From contig NC_091671.1 of assembly GCF_042453785.1 (NCBI RefSeq), positions 37,959,001-38,023,000 on the forward strand: DNA of 64,000 nt. Direction: 5' to 3'. Origin of the DNA: Malus domestica. Taxonomy: Eukaryota; Streptophyta; Magnoliopsida; Rosales; Rosaceae. Positions 31,578 to 47,415 of this stretch are shown here, one piece after another. Under the pieces are notes generated by a model. The model saw only the letters and a list, made by a program, of their open reading frames with translations, made no database searches and had not been told where the DNA came from. A program made the position numbers and the translations under genes. Positions within the stretch are counted from its first letter, which is position 1. Each line of letters begins with the position of its first letter.

Positions 31578-34500
31578 TCAGTGCCTGTTCTTTCTCTCAG
31601 CGACAACGGAAAGCAGCCTTGAAACGCCGTGAGTCCAGACGTCATGTTCTCTCTGGTTCTTGCACTCGAACTCAACGATGCCTCGTGCTTCCGTCTTCAG
31701 CCCAAAGTAACGACGCTGCTCTCCGTCGTCGAACAAGTGTCTCCCGGGCCATGCCGGCATGTTCTTGCACACGTCCAACACAACATCTGCTCACCCAAAA
31801 CCAACGTTAAGTTAAAATCCTTGTACATTGTTTCACATTGAATACAAGTACAGAAGAGAACAGGGTTTACTCTTTTTCTTCTTGGTGAAAGTTCCTGCGA
31901 CGTGTTTGCTTTTCATTTTCAGCATCACCTATAAAATTTCACAGTACGATTAATGATAAGAAGTGACGTCTATAGGACAGATTTTGATTAGGTTAATTAC
32001 GGTCAAGTTTATAGACGACATATTGACAACCATTTGACAACATTAAGGACGTTTTATATCATTTGACCGATTGGATTGACTTTGATAACATGATGAAACT
32101 ACAACGATGAAAGTGAAAATCTAGGTAACGACTGTTAGTACGGTTCATCTCAATATCAAATATGATGGACGACGTATCTGCGTTTTAAAAAAATGCAGTT
32201 AACCGCGGAGACTCACCTGCCCGGTTCGGTGAATGTAAACAGACACTAGTTTCCAGTGGAGATCGCCTGCAAAATGCAAACCATATAGTTCAAATTAGAT
32301 CAAGTTTAGGTACTATACTCTTTGTTTTTTTATTTTGTTTTAATTGAAAATACCTTTTCGTGTGCGTTTGAGGAGTTCACTGCCCCTAGCAAGGAGGTCT
32401 TGGTTCGAGACCCCAAGAAAAGTAGGGTCAACAGGAACATGATCGTCACTAAAGCTGCTGCTGCTGCTGCGATCACCACCGTTGCTGTTGGTTTTACCAC
32501 CGCAGACTCCCATTCCCATTCCCTTTTCCACTGGAATCACTGCTGATATGTTCCACACCTCCTTCATTGCCCTTGCCTTTAGGGTCGCTGCCCCTCGTAA
32601 AGCTGCCATATCACAACATAGACACAGATTTTTTTAAAGTTAAAACATTATTATACTCTAATTTGTTATTTAGAGATTGTTTTAAATCTTAAAAAAGATG
32701 TTTGTACGACATTTACTGCCTAGCAAGGTAAGCAACTCAATTAGAGATTGCTACTTAGAAACACAAAACTGACCGCGTTGTTCTATTAAAGAATGCATCA
32801 GTAATGTGATCAAGTTTATATGTCCAAAAAGTTTAATTGCGTGGGATTTTCAATGTGAGAAAATATGTTATGTCACAGTGATATTGTGTCTACTTAATAA
32901 ACGTGACTAGATCACATGATTAGTCATGTAAACTTTAAGGGATTTATTTCTGATCATAAGATTGATTCTCTCCAACAATATAGTCAGTAACTATGAAACA
33001 AATAACAACACTCTAGAAAAGACGATATTTTTAAGGCCATCCCATATGAACGTTACATCAATTATTTATGTGCCACTTACTAATGAACGCATCAGTTGGT
33101 TGACCAATGTGATAAAATAAATGGAACATCTTTAGCAAAATTTGACAAGATTATTTTGTGGAGTAATTTATGAGCTAAGAAGCATCGGTACCTGTCGCAG
33201 CAGCTGCAGTGAGGGTGGTAATATCATCATGTGAATGAACATTAACGGCGGAGCTGACTACTGAAGTAAGATGGTCATGTTCAGCTCCCATAGCTTCCGC
33301 AGCCTCAGCACATTGAGCAGCTACCAACGTGGCGGCAGACGCCACTGCCATGTCAGTCTTCCCTGCTTGATCGTTCTTTCTCGACCCCGAAGAAGCCGCT
33401 GTGGCTGCAGCAATGGCGGCCACTGCAGCAGCCACCGCAGCAACTGAAACCGCCGCATGGACCTGCGCGTTGTGCACTCTCGTCTCTTCCTTTTTCTTCT
33501 CTTTTCTCTCTTTCAACCACCTCCCCACCGTCTTGGCTCCGCCGCTGGGGGCAGTGTTGCCATTTCCAGCGCTGCTCCGGCTGCCGTTGAATAGGTTTTG
33601 TATGCTGTTGTGGGTTCGAAAATACTGCGTGCCACAATACAAGTCCATCAAAAGAAAGAACAACAAAAAAGTCACCACAAAGACAGAAAGTCTAATTTTT
33701 CGACCAAAACACGAGTTTTATTCACCTTTTTTGTATTTTCAATTTCATAAAATTTGTGTCTCTTCTCACCATCTCCATTAATTAATTTAAAAACAACAAA
33801 AAAAATTGGGACCAATTTGTTTTTATATTAAATAGTATATAATATCAAAATTTATAGTGCATTCTCCACTATCATTTCTTTTTCGTGCAAAAAAAATATT
33901 GTGAAATAAGATATTTCACTCTTCAAATTGCCACGTAAATTAACAAACTTACATTTGAAATATCACATTTATAAAGACTGTCGGAGAAACTCTAAAACAA
34001 TTTTTTGGGACAATTATTTAATTTATTTTGGTGAAGGGTGCTAGGTTTGCTTACAAAGAGGTGAGAAACCAAAATAAGCAAAGTTGTAGAGAAGCATGAC
34101 ATGGCACGGGGCTGTGGTTACCATTTTAAGCATCTGACTTGCTCAATTTTACACTCCACCCATCTACTCTCTTAATCCTTGTGCCCAAGGAACAGCCTGG
34201 CCTAGTGCCCAATTTTGTTTATTCCCATTTTGGGCGGTATTATGTACACACTATTTCTTATTTTCGATCGTCAGATCGAATAAGTTAAAGAAGATTAAAG
34301 AATAAAAATTAACAAAGTGTATTGGAGATATAAAACGAGTGTGTAGACAGCACAATCCTTTTTGTTTTGATAAAATAAATTTTTATTGTGTGTATAGAAT
34401 CCATATATTACAGCAGCAAATTTAGATTAAATCACACAATAATTCAGTTACATAGCTATCGATCTTGTTAATTTGAATCGTAATTTAAAACCGTACACTT

Positions 34501-36163
34501 ACTAACGATCATATTCGACTATTCAACTCGTGAACTCGAGTCGAATTTAAAACGTTGCCCTTGCCGGTAGAGAAGAATAGTAAAGAACCCTAATGCTACT
34601 ATACTCTCTGTTATTTTTTGTTGGAGTGTACTATCCAAACACTTCTTTTTACTTCTCACACATCCTTGTTAATTTATGTTCGTTGATCTTCTTCAATTCA
34701 TCAATCCGACGGTCAAAAATTAAAAAAATGTGGGAGAAGCAAAAACTGATGTGTGATTTTTTGTTTTGACTTGAAGAAAATGAACAAGGATTGTCTGCCC
34801 TCCTTGTTCCCGTACTTTCCTGTTTTGTGTGGTCACGGTTAAGCCATGTTAACATTTTATATTATTTTTTATAGAGAATAAGACAAAAATAAATAATAAT
34901 ATAAAATATTAACGTGATTTAATCGTGACCACACAAACAGAAAAGCATAAAAGGGCACGCGAACAAGAAGGGTAGACAATCCTTGTCCGAAGAAAATAAG
35001 GCCTGGTTGATAAGACTCCATGGCCAGATTTTTAAGGAAATAAAAAAGGTTTCTTGTCTTGAAAGGGGAGAAAGGAGAAAAGGAGAAAAAGCATCTACTG
35101 TAGTTTTCTGCACTAATCAATATATTTTTAATAAAATAAAATAAATATAAAAACAAATGATTAATCAATTACTGAGTGGAAAGGACAAAGATATCATCAG
35201 ATGGTGTGTGTGTGACAGGAAAACAGAGAAAGCTGAGTGACATTGTCACATTTGGTCTCCTGGTTTGCCTTCTTGGACAAGAATTCTGGAATTTTGTTTA
35301 AATAAAATAAGAGTCTAAACAAACAGATGAGGGAGAAAGAATGACCTTAACGACGTCGTCGAACTCATCAGAGGGTGAGACTGGAGGGCTATCCATCTCT
35401 GTTAGAGAACCACCATTGTTCAGAGGTCCACTGCTGTGTGAGAGCCTCCCTGATGTCAATGGAGACACTTCCTGTAAAACCCCCAAAAAAAATTTAAGAC
35501 CAAAAGAGTAATTTGAAAACAAGAAAATTGAAGATTGTGAACAGAGAAAAACTCCTCGAAATTTCATTGTGACGATATTCCAAATTAGTTAATAACGTAA
35601 TATCAAGTGTCCAGCTTGAAATATCGCCAAAATTACATTCCTGTTGTAGGTTCGAGAAGCTACCGTGACAATGTTTCAAGCCAACAACGCAATGTTATGT
35701 GTCTGGCTTGGAATACCATCACAACTGCATTCCCGTTGTAGTTAGGTTTCTTTCGAGTGAATGAAACACGCACCTCTCTCATGGACTGTGACATAATGCG
35801 ATCAAGGACGAGCTGGGAGGTGACAGAGGAAGCAAAGTAAAATTGGTTTCCGGGGAGGGACGGCAGCTCCTCTGCTTCTCCTGCGATGTCTTCAGGAATG
35901 GAAGGAGTGGTGGTGGTTGCGGTGGTGGTGCAAGAGGAAGAGCTGTTTGAGGACTTGGAATTAGCCATGCATGAAGGAGGAGGAGGAGGCAGCGGAGGAG
36001 GGTGAGACTGAGACAGAGCTTTGGAGACTTCAAGAGCGGAGGCACTCCATGACCTTGAGAGAAACTCCATTGGAACTCTTGGGCTTTTGGGGAGGTGGTC
36101 TCGGTGGTTGACGGGGCTTTGGTCAGTCCGGCGAGTGGTTAACATTGGTAGTGTTTCTTCCAT
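31578..36163 (-). CDS. VAN3-binding / FORKED1-like protein (DUF828 + PH domain)
   Basis: Seven exons in transcript order: 36163-35774, 35471-35346, 33624-33192, 32602-32354, 32266-32217, 31928-31871, 31786-31578. Phases agree throughout and give 504 residues. The N-terminus has [20 protein letters not shown], the signature of the auxin canalisation (DUF828) family. The middle has [18 protein letters not shown] and the alanine-rich [20 protein letters not shown] with [20 protein letters not shown]. The C-terminal exons form a PH-like domain ([53 protein letters not shown]). Relatives FORKED1 and VAB bind VAN3 ARF-GAP and phosphoinositides at the trans-Golgi and guide PIN1 and leaf-vein patterning. 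Exon 2 ends at a weak GTCATT donor. Splice sites were chosen by eye. Confidence 0.92.
33700..34620. other. Part of intron 2 of the VAB-like gene: AT-rich, MITE-like segment
   Basis: The 1.7-kb intron between exons 2 and 3 holds a possible further family E relative (34234-34365, GTACACACTATTTCTTA at left, GAGTGTGTAGACAGCAC at right) and no coding sequence. Two clearer MITEs follow. Confidence 0.55.
34624..34762. mobile_element. MITE family E, copy 2 (in VAB-like intron)
   Basis: GTACTATCCAAACACTTC at left, inverted GATGTGTG at right, and interior CTTCTCACACATCC and TTAATTTATGTTCGTTGAT. It matches the reverse complement of 30045-30197. Confidence 0.7.
34790..34990. mobile_element. MITE family B, copy 2 (in VAB-like intron)
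   Basis: Inverted arms with GGATTGTCTGCCCTCCTTG at left and AAGGGTAGACAATCC at right. GTGTGGTCACGGTTAAG and, inverted, TTTAATCGTGACCACAC match copy 1 at 8011-8231. Confidence 0.8.
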
Positions 36164-36185
36164 GGAAGTGGAAATGTTGTGGAGG

Positions 36186-36226
36186 GAGAGAGAGAGAGAG
36201 AGTGAGAGTGAGAGTGAGAGAGAGAG
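36186..36226. repeat. GA-rich microsatellite in 5' UTR of VAB-like gene
   Basis: A run of GA with GTGAGA interruptions (CT on the coding strand), 25-65 bases before the start codon. CT-rich leaders are common in plant 5' UTRs. Confidence 0.8.
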
Positions 36227-36239
36227 GTGGGTTTGAATT

Positions 36240-39200
36240 TGTTAAAGGGGTTTGTGGGTTTTGGGATCAAGATATGGACACATATATATACACACACTTT
36301 TATGTCTATTTGGTCATTCATTAATGATCATTATATCGATGTGCTATTTGGTAAAGGGGTTTGTGGATTTTTGGGTTTTGGGATCAAGATGTGGACACAA
36401 TATAAATACAGTCATTTGGTATAATCGATTCACATGTTATAATGTTGTTATGTTTATCTATTTGTTGGATTTTTTGATACATCTTATAACAAAAGTATAG
36501 ATGAATTATTCATGTAAAATAAGTGAAAAATATGACAAATCAGTGAACATAGTAACTCTTGTTATAATATGAATAGACAACAATTTATCTTATAAAATAT
36601 AATAATAACAGCGAACAAGTTCATACTTTTTTAGTAAATTTTGTAAAGGATTAGGCAAGATTAATTATTTGTCAATGTGCTAGACATCAACCGTCCCTCG
36701 ATGAAAAAAGGACTGTTGCACGCAAAAACCCCCACATGTCCCTCCTATATTGGATTTTATTAACAATATAAAGAAAAAATAAAAATAAAACAAGCGGCGA
36801 ATCTAAGCTAATACCCGCTCAAAACAATTAACAAAAACAATATGTTCTAGTTCAAGAATTCTTATTCATTTTATAGCACAAATAAATTAATTATATCACG
36901 CATCCAAATAGTATACACTAAAACATCTTAGAAAAGAGATAATTTATTGGATATGGTCTTTGGTCAAATTGGATGCGGTAGAAGTACTTTTGAGGTGCCA
37001 CATGGAAAGATGAATATTGAAGTCTAGCTTTATTTGTAGCTTATGATGGTGTGAAAGATTAGTGGAATAAATAGCAATTTTGTAAGCAATAGATTTGTAC
37101 AAAAAGAGGTTTTAGGGATGCTTTTAGCCCCCCCCCTCTAGTGTGGTCCTACTTTGATCATGTGACTAATCATCTTTCTTCAAAGGAGCTTTTGATAAAG
37201 GAACAAAATGATAGGAAAGTTACTCGACCACTTCACTCTTGAGTCTTCACACACACCCCCAACAACACCAAAACAAAAGTGATCAACACCATTTTTCATA
37301 CTAATCTCTTTGTTTTTCTTCCCCTTTAGATTTTTTAGCCAAGTTTATTGAACATTGATCAACAATATAATTCAAAATAAACTGCGTGTTAGGATTAGTT
37401 GTGCAAGCATGTGCAGGCTAATCTTGACTATTTATACTTGTGAGACTTATAAAACACGATACATGTTCGCTTGCGTGCAAACTAACCAAATCACTCTCAT
37501 CTAACAATACTTACATGTGCTTGTGTGTGAATCATGATTGTTCATCTTTGTGAAACCCACAAAACAAAAACGGCCAGATTAGCTCATGCACGTCAGGACT
37601 AAGCATACCACTCCACTTATTTATAATGTTTAGGAGGAATTTGCAAGCTTTATGTGGTCATATAGGCACAGTTGTTGATGTATATTGAGACGAAGATAGT
37701 CCTAGGACCATTTGGAGTCCAAGAATTAGACATATGGGGATCACCGTTCTCTTCTATGTGGCCACCAAAGTGTGTGACAAAAAGCCTCTTGTCGGTTGTG
37801 TCGACAACACTTGACAAATTCTGTTAGCAGCACTTATCATATTGGTTTGGCATATGTCAATATATATTGATATGTGCGCAGCTTGGTTCAGCTAACAACA
37901 ACAAGCCATAAACTGATTTTTTTTTTTTTTTTTTTTACGTACTTTGTTATATGTTTCTATCTAAAAACTTGAACTTTTAACACTGAAATCTTCCAAATTT
38001 TAAATATTAAATTCGCCACTACATAGTCACATAATAAGAATCAGTAAGATGTCAGAATTGGCTAGAATACTTGACTGGTGGTGACCTAAGTGATTGTGTT
38101 CCTTAAGCCAAACGTCTTGGCAATGTCCGAGCCCGACATGTTTGGGGGTCAAGACAAATTCTCAATGGAACCATTTTTTTTTCTCTATACTGTTCCGAGA
38201 CACAAAGCTGTTCACTGGAGAGGGACCTATGCTAAAATGCGCGTGCCTGCACACGTCATCATCTATAACTTTGGCTTTTGTACATGAATAAATACACCCT
38301 TTTCATAAATAAAAAAATCTGACAAAAAAAAAAGGATCGAAAGGAAGAAGAGAAGCAGCCTTTTTGTTCAAACTGTAAGGCTTTTCTTTGTTTCTTAGCT
38401 CATGACTGTTGACTGGAGGGGACACCTTTTATTCCTTTTGCCTCATTTTCCCACGTAATTTCATGAATTCAAATAACTAATAATAGCACGTGAAAACGCA
38501 AGTTAGATCAGTTAGTTGAGATAATGTGTCTATTCTCTTACGCTCAAGTTTGAATCTCTTCTTCAAAGTTAGGTTACTTGATCAGAGCAATGTATCTGCT
38601 CACTTGCTTCTGAGTTCAAATGCGTCTGCACGTAAAATAGAGTAGTTTACTATGTCACATTGGTAAAAGGAAAAAAACAAACTCAATTTAGATGTGTGTT
38701 TCTCTATAGCTTTTGAACAAACACAGGGAGAACGGACCACAGTACCACCTTTGCCTAGTTGAAAGTTGCAACTATTCCATCAAGTTGTTTCTGTAGCCAG
38801 AGTCTGTAGAATAAGTAAACACAAGTTGATTAAGGCAAAACTAGAACAACCCCAAACTTATTACACGAAGCTAAGCATGTTATAACTTCAGTTAACCTCG
38901 AGTAGCCGGCTTAAAGTAGCTAAAGAGAAAGAGGCAATCAATCGCTCTCTTTCACTTGTAACAAATTCTCATGAGTTTAATAGTGTTCGGGCAAAGATTT
39001 CTCTGGAGGAGGATTCTCAGACCTCAGCATAGCTCCTCAAGGGATTGGCACTTTGGATATGTAGTCGGGCTCTTATTTCTTGATGTGCTACAAGAAAAGA
39101 ACAAAGTTAGTTCTGGAATGTGCCTTTGTGGAGCCTTAGGTGTAGGCCTTAAGGCTCACAATCAAAACTAAGTGCAAGGCGTGCCACTGCTATCTCAGTA

Positions 39201-40640
39201 TAGCAGATGTAGAATAAGTATGTTTTAAGTCGATTACTTGCACCCCAAGTTACTTAAACTTCTTGTTATCAAAGGATTGTTGTGGATGAGTTAAGTTTAC
39301 ATTAAGTTTTTTTTCTTACCTTTTAAACAAGGACTTTTAGTTCATAGTCTTGTATGTTCGAATAGAGGGAGTCCAGAGCCCCTTAAGTCATTTGTTTTAT
39401 TCCAAATCACATTTAATGAAAACATATCGATCAAGTTAACCAGATCCAGATGCAAATGGACTTCTTAAAATAGAAAAACAGATGGAAATAAATTGAATAC
39501 ATACTGGAGAATGCATTAAGTAATAGATCTACGGATTTAGAAAACAAACAAAGAGCTTTGGGCAAGATTTCACCTTGTCTGGCAAGGTTGAACTTCTTGC
39601 AGTCACTTCTCTTTGAATTTACAAAGGTTGTATGCTAAAAAGGGATGGATGATAAACAAACTTACACAAGGGAATCGATACTAGGCCACTAAGGGATGTA
39701 GCAGAGCTTTTAAACTAGACAAAAGATGTCTTTTGTAGGGAACTATCCTTAAAAGGACGGAATCTGGGCTAAGTTCAACTTTAAGATGCAAATCTGGCTT
39801 GAGAGCAAAGTTTGTATGTTTGTTTGTTTGATTGGTTGAGTGTCTTTGTCCTCATTGTCTCTTCTTTCTTTTATAGGCAATGTAGCCCAACTGCTGTAAC
39901 TTTTGCTCTTGCCTGAAAGCATTTGGAGGGTAGTAAGTCATCAACTTTCTTACTCGTAATATCACTGAAAAGTGTTCTTTGGCTGATGGTAGGTTAATCT
40001 CCATCACTTGTCACTTCGCTTATAGACACGTGGCTTGTGTCCCTTGGCTGAAAAGGTGTTAACTTGCTTATGGTCTCGATGCTAGGCTTCGGGCAAATCT
40101 CCTTTTAATTGGGCATCTTTGGGCTTTCCTTTACTTAAACTCAACGTTCAAATATTAACCCAAACAAATAGGTGGCAAGCATCGCATCTTTGCATATTCA
40201 ACGATGCAAACAGCGTTGAAAAATCGCATTCTTGTTATGCAATTTGCTTGGTGCAGTCTTACAGCTTCATAATTCACCGGTATTGCATGAAAATCCTGAA
40301 CTTGTTGAGTTTGCTGCAGCGAAAACAGCAGCTTGCTGCTAGTCTAAATCACAGGAAATAAAACACAAGTAAACATAAATTAAAAGTGAACAAAAGGACA
40401 CCGGAATTTTGTGGAAAAAAAACCCTCGGATGTGAAGAGAAAAACCACAGGACAAAATCCAAAATACTTCCACTATTGAAATGGGATTACAAGCACCAAT
40501 CTCTCTGAACTTTAGAGGCTGACTGAATCAAGAGCACTCACAAACTCTTGGATGAACTCGCTATTTTTCTGTTACTAACCCTCTGTAGAAGAGCTACAGG
40601 CTAACAACGTATAAATATTCATAATCAACTCCCTTCTAGA
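36240..40640. other. Intergenic, no gene recognised
   Basis: About 4.4 kb of AT-rich DNA with only short frames. A 110-bp-spaced direct repeat (AAGGGGTTTGTGG...GGGATCAAGAT) lies at 36245-36290 and 36354-36400. A degenerate SINE-like segment with a weak B box (GTTTGAATCTC) is near 38505-38640. The 39570-40120 part is less AT-rich and may be an old retroelement, but shows no domain. Confidence 0.5.
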
Positions 40641-40643
40641 AAA

Positions 40644-41420
40644 CTATGGAAGGAGATAGACAAAGCAATCAATATTAGACTGCAAACCAGATCCACCATA
40701 GTATTGCTTAGTGGTTTCGCGTGAGAAGTCTGCAAATATTATCCCATCTTTCAACCGCAATGCAAGAGGTGGTACAATTTTCTGTATTTCTTCGGTCATT
40801 TTATTTTGATCCGGATCATCAACCTGTTTGATCTCTGATGATGTCCCCATGTTCATGGGGTAGTCTGTTACCGAGAAAGTTTTGTTCCACGCCGGCTGCA
40901 AGAACACAACAAAAGTCTCTCTGCTCAAATTATCGAACTTGGAAGGCCTGCAAACAGACCGAAGGGTGGCGCGGAGCTTTCCTCTTGATATGATATCAGC
41001 CGACTCCACCACCTGAATTATAAAGCTCTCAGGAGAGGCCTTCACCATGAATGCATTATCCTTTCTGGGATCAAATATTTGCAAATAAGTATTCCATTCG
41101 GATAAGGACACTCTAGATCCCTTTCTCCTTTCGCTTGTCGATCATTCGACAAGCGAAAAATTGGAGCTGTCAAGACGGTGAAAATCCCATTATCATAATG
41201 CCATTGCTGCCACAGATTCTCAGAACAAATCCCCGAAACTTGTTTGCGTTTGTCACCAATCCAGTTCCTGCTAGAGTCGAAGGGTCTCTTCGATGTTCTT
41301 TTTGTGCTCATTGCTTCTTCAACAAGAATGGAACCATTAAACGGTGAATGATAATGAATGAGACTAGATTTCGCATACTCGAGCAAGTTTGAGGCCTAGC
41401 TCCATCATGAAAACCCCTAA
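40644..41420 (-). pseudogene. 2-oxoglutarate/Fe(II) oxygenase-like pseudogene
   Basis: Frames from 41420 give ELGLKLARVCE, then out of frame LIHYHSPFNGSILVEEAM, then NLWQQWHYDNGIFTVLTAP. The HYD is the H-x-D iron site of the isopenicillin-N-synthase-like fold. After a one-base deletion near 41093 the frame resumes with TYLQIFDPRKDNAFMVKASP, SADIISRGKLRATLRSVCRP, and ends after YYGGSGLQSN at 40644. At least two frameshifts break it. The expected distal histidine in the GKLRATLxSV segment is arginine here, which would also disable iron binding (inference from the family). The gene is short of a complete oxygenase. Confidence 0.65.
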
Positions 41421-42134
41421 CTCTCTAAACCCATGTCCGAGATTCTCACTCATTCGTCGATCCGTGTTCTGAATTCAATTGGGGTTCATCAAAATCATTT
41501 GAATGTTTGATTTGCGTTGTGAAAGACGGCACATTTCTCTCAGGGTTCTTCAAACTTGAGACACATCACTCCCCCAAGTCGTGATCCTAAACAAACACTT
41601 AAAACAAGGAGAGGGTTTATATGACACGGTGTATCGCCACGGTAAAGTTGCATGCCAATGAAATAAAGATATTTATAAGTTTTTGTTCAAATATTTTTGT
41701 TTTATTGGCATGTAAAACTACATAATAGTGTATCCGTGTCATGTAAGTTATTCTCTATATGTAAGAGCAATTTTTATGTGACAAACATCATGACGTTTCG
41801 TACTAATAGTATTATATGGAGATTGGAGAGACTTAAACATTATAACAAGACTACGAAAATTTTATTAAAATCCAAGTGCTTCTTGAAAAGCACTTAAAAG
41901 TGATTCTCCAAAACTCGCTCATATAGATAAAACTTGCAAAAATACGAAAAGAAGAAAAAAAACCAACACAAACTAAAATTAAAAACCATTCAAAATTACA
42001 GTTTCCACTCACGTTGATATCTTCCTATGGCAACCTTCAGCACGAAGATATTACACAGCTACTCTTTTCAAATTCCAGAAATTCAAGACGTACGTAATTT
42101 ACAAGATAAAGAAATCGCAACGCGAGAATGCGAA

Positions 42135-45577
<3,443 letters not shown>

Positions 45578-45603
45578 TCAGTGTCTATAAAATACATCTA
45601 CAC

Positions 45604-45947
45604 CTGAAAACAATGCCCAAACACAAACCACACATGAAGAAATTAGTGAACTTTCAACAATGTAATCACTACTCATGAAGCAAAAAATCAGTAAATAGTA
45701 AAATCATGAAGCACAATTTAACCCCATACACTAGTTTATCAGCTTAAACAAGGAAGTAAAATATGAATCGTACTATGACAAACACAAACCATCAACCCAT
45801 TAAGCAATATTCAATCCCTAATCAAGCTTAATTAGCAATTTAATCAATACCCAATACGAACACGTGCGTCAATTCATCAGAAAACAAACTATGAAAACAG
45901 CAGGAAAAAGTAAGAGCAACAGTAACAGCAAGTACAAAGAAAAGTAC
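45604..45947 (-). other. Predicted 5' UTR intron of the NEK gene
   Basis: Minus-strand acceptor TTTTCAG ending at 45604 and a candidate donor TTGG/GTACTT at 45947 enclose AT-rich sequence with no frame. The acceptor is clear; the donor is one of several possibilities. Confidence 0.5.
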
Positions 45948-46305
45948 CCAAGAATCCAGAACAGCAGAAATCACCAAGAAACTGGAAGAACAAGTGAATC
46001 TGCAGCTTCTTCTTCCTTAAAAACTTAAACTTTAAATTATTTTTTTTTTTAAAAACAAGGAGTTGGAGTAAGTAGTTTAATTAAATGGGGAAAAAAAATT
46101 AGGAAATTCAGATTAAAGCCCTCCACCTACTTCCCTCCTAATTATTTAATTTCCTAATTTTTCTCCATCAGATAATGCGAATGACAAGGTGGGCGCCAAA
46201 AGAAGTAAAACGAAAGCAAAACCGAAGAAAGAAGAATTCAAGTTCAAAATTTGCAGAGTGAGAGAGAGGGGTTTTGGCTTGGGTACGAAAAGATTCTTGA
46301 AAAGG

Positions 46306-46501
46306 GTAAGGATCCTCTCCTATCCCTTTCTCCTAATCCACTAAATTCGAGAATCTGGACCATTGAAATTTGATCAAACGGTTAAATTTATTATAATTTT
46401 TTAAATGAGCCCCTGTTTATGACCGTTAGATTAAATTTTAATGGTTCGGATCTCCGGACTTGATGGATTAGGAGGAAGGGATCTAGAGATGATCCCTTCC
46501 T
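46306..46501. mobile_element. MITE family A, copy 3 (upstream of NEK)
   Basis: Left GGGTAAGGATCCTCTCC and right AGAGATGATCCCTTCC are inverted. The interior GACCATTGAAATTTGATC and TTTAATGGTTCGGATCTCCGG matches copies 1 and 2. It sits in the NEK promoter/leader region. Confidence 0.8.
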
Positions 46502-47340
46502 GAAAAAGGACCGGGGGATTGGGGTGGGGCCCACTGCACGGGTGGTTGGAGAAGGAATTGGGAAGGTGCCAAAGGAGGCCCCCACGTACACGCCGTTCGA
46601 ACGGAGTTTTTCTTGGCGGATTTTGCGGGATTTTCAAATTTGTCGGAAGTCGGAGGCCTGCCATTGGTTACGAGTCCAGTTGGTGGGCTGAGGCCCAGAG
46701 TTAATGGTTTGGTGGGCTTTTTTTTTTTTTAAATTGGGACTTTGCGAGTTTGGGTGTTAAACTTAAAATTGAAATTTTGTTTGGTAATTATTTTCTGTTT
46801 TCATCAAAAAGTGAAAATTCAAGGCCAAATTCTGAAAAATCAAGAACGTAGTTTTTAGTTACCGAATAAGATTTCAGTTTTCAGATTTGAAAAAAAAAAA
46901 ACTAAAAGCTAAAAAAGAAATGGTTATCAAATAGCCCTTTAATTTTTAATACGAGCCATATGAGGAGGAGGGGCAAAGAATTAAAACTTGAGACATTTGC
47001 ATCTAAGTTTGATTTGATCTGTATAAACTAGCAAAAGGCACACAAACGAAGAAAATTTATCTTTAACTTTTGTTACGAATTACTATTAATGTGCATCCAA
47101 CAAATGAAACAACAAATATAGAGGATTATCAACATCTTGCATGGATGCTAGCCACTTGGGTGCATCAATGGGTGGACTTCAAATGGCTGAAACTACTAAA
47201 TAGAACTTACAAACCGAAACTTACAGAATAATTCGACTATATCGAAGAAATATCACCTGATTCTTTCACATAGCTAGGGTTTCAAGGCTTCATTGCTTTC
47301 AATTCGTCGTTTGTAACTGTAAAAGAAGGTAATGAGGCGC

Positions 47341-47415
47341 CAATGAGGGTTGGTTGAGTTGGTAAGATCGTTCTCTTCACCAGACCAAGGCCTAGGTTCG
47401 ACTCCTGCTGCCTGC
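47341..47415 (+). repeat. tRNA-like SINE head with A and B boxes
   Basis: TTGAGTTGGTAAGA fits a pol III A box and GGTTCGACTCC is a perfect B box, about 40 bases apart. I could not fold a full tRNA cloverleaf with a 7-bp acceptor stem, so a SINE head or decayed tRNA is more likely than a working tRNA gene. Confidence 0.5.

Noticed and set aside
33353-33781. Alternative frames over the alanine-rich exon of the VAB-like gene
   Set aside because: GC-rich periodic codons create long shadow frames; only the minus-strand frame with the family motifs is supported by the exon phases.
47341-47415. Functional tRNA gene
   Set aside because: A and B boxes are present, but I could not build a proper acceptor stem and anticodon arm; a SINE head is more likely.
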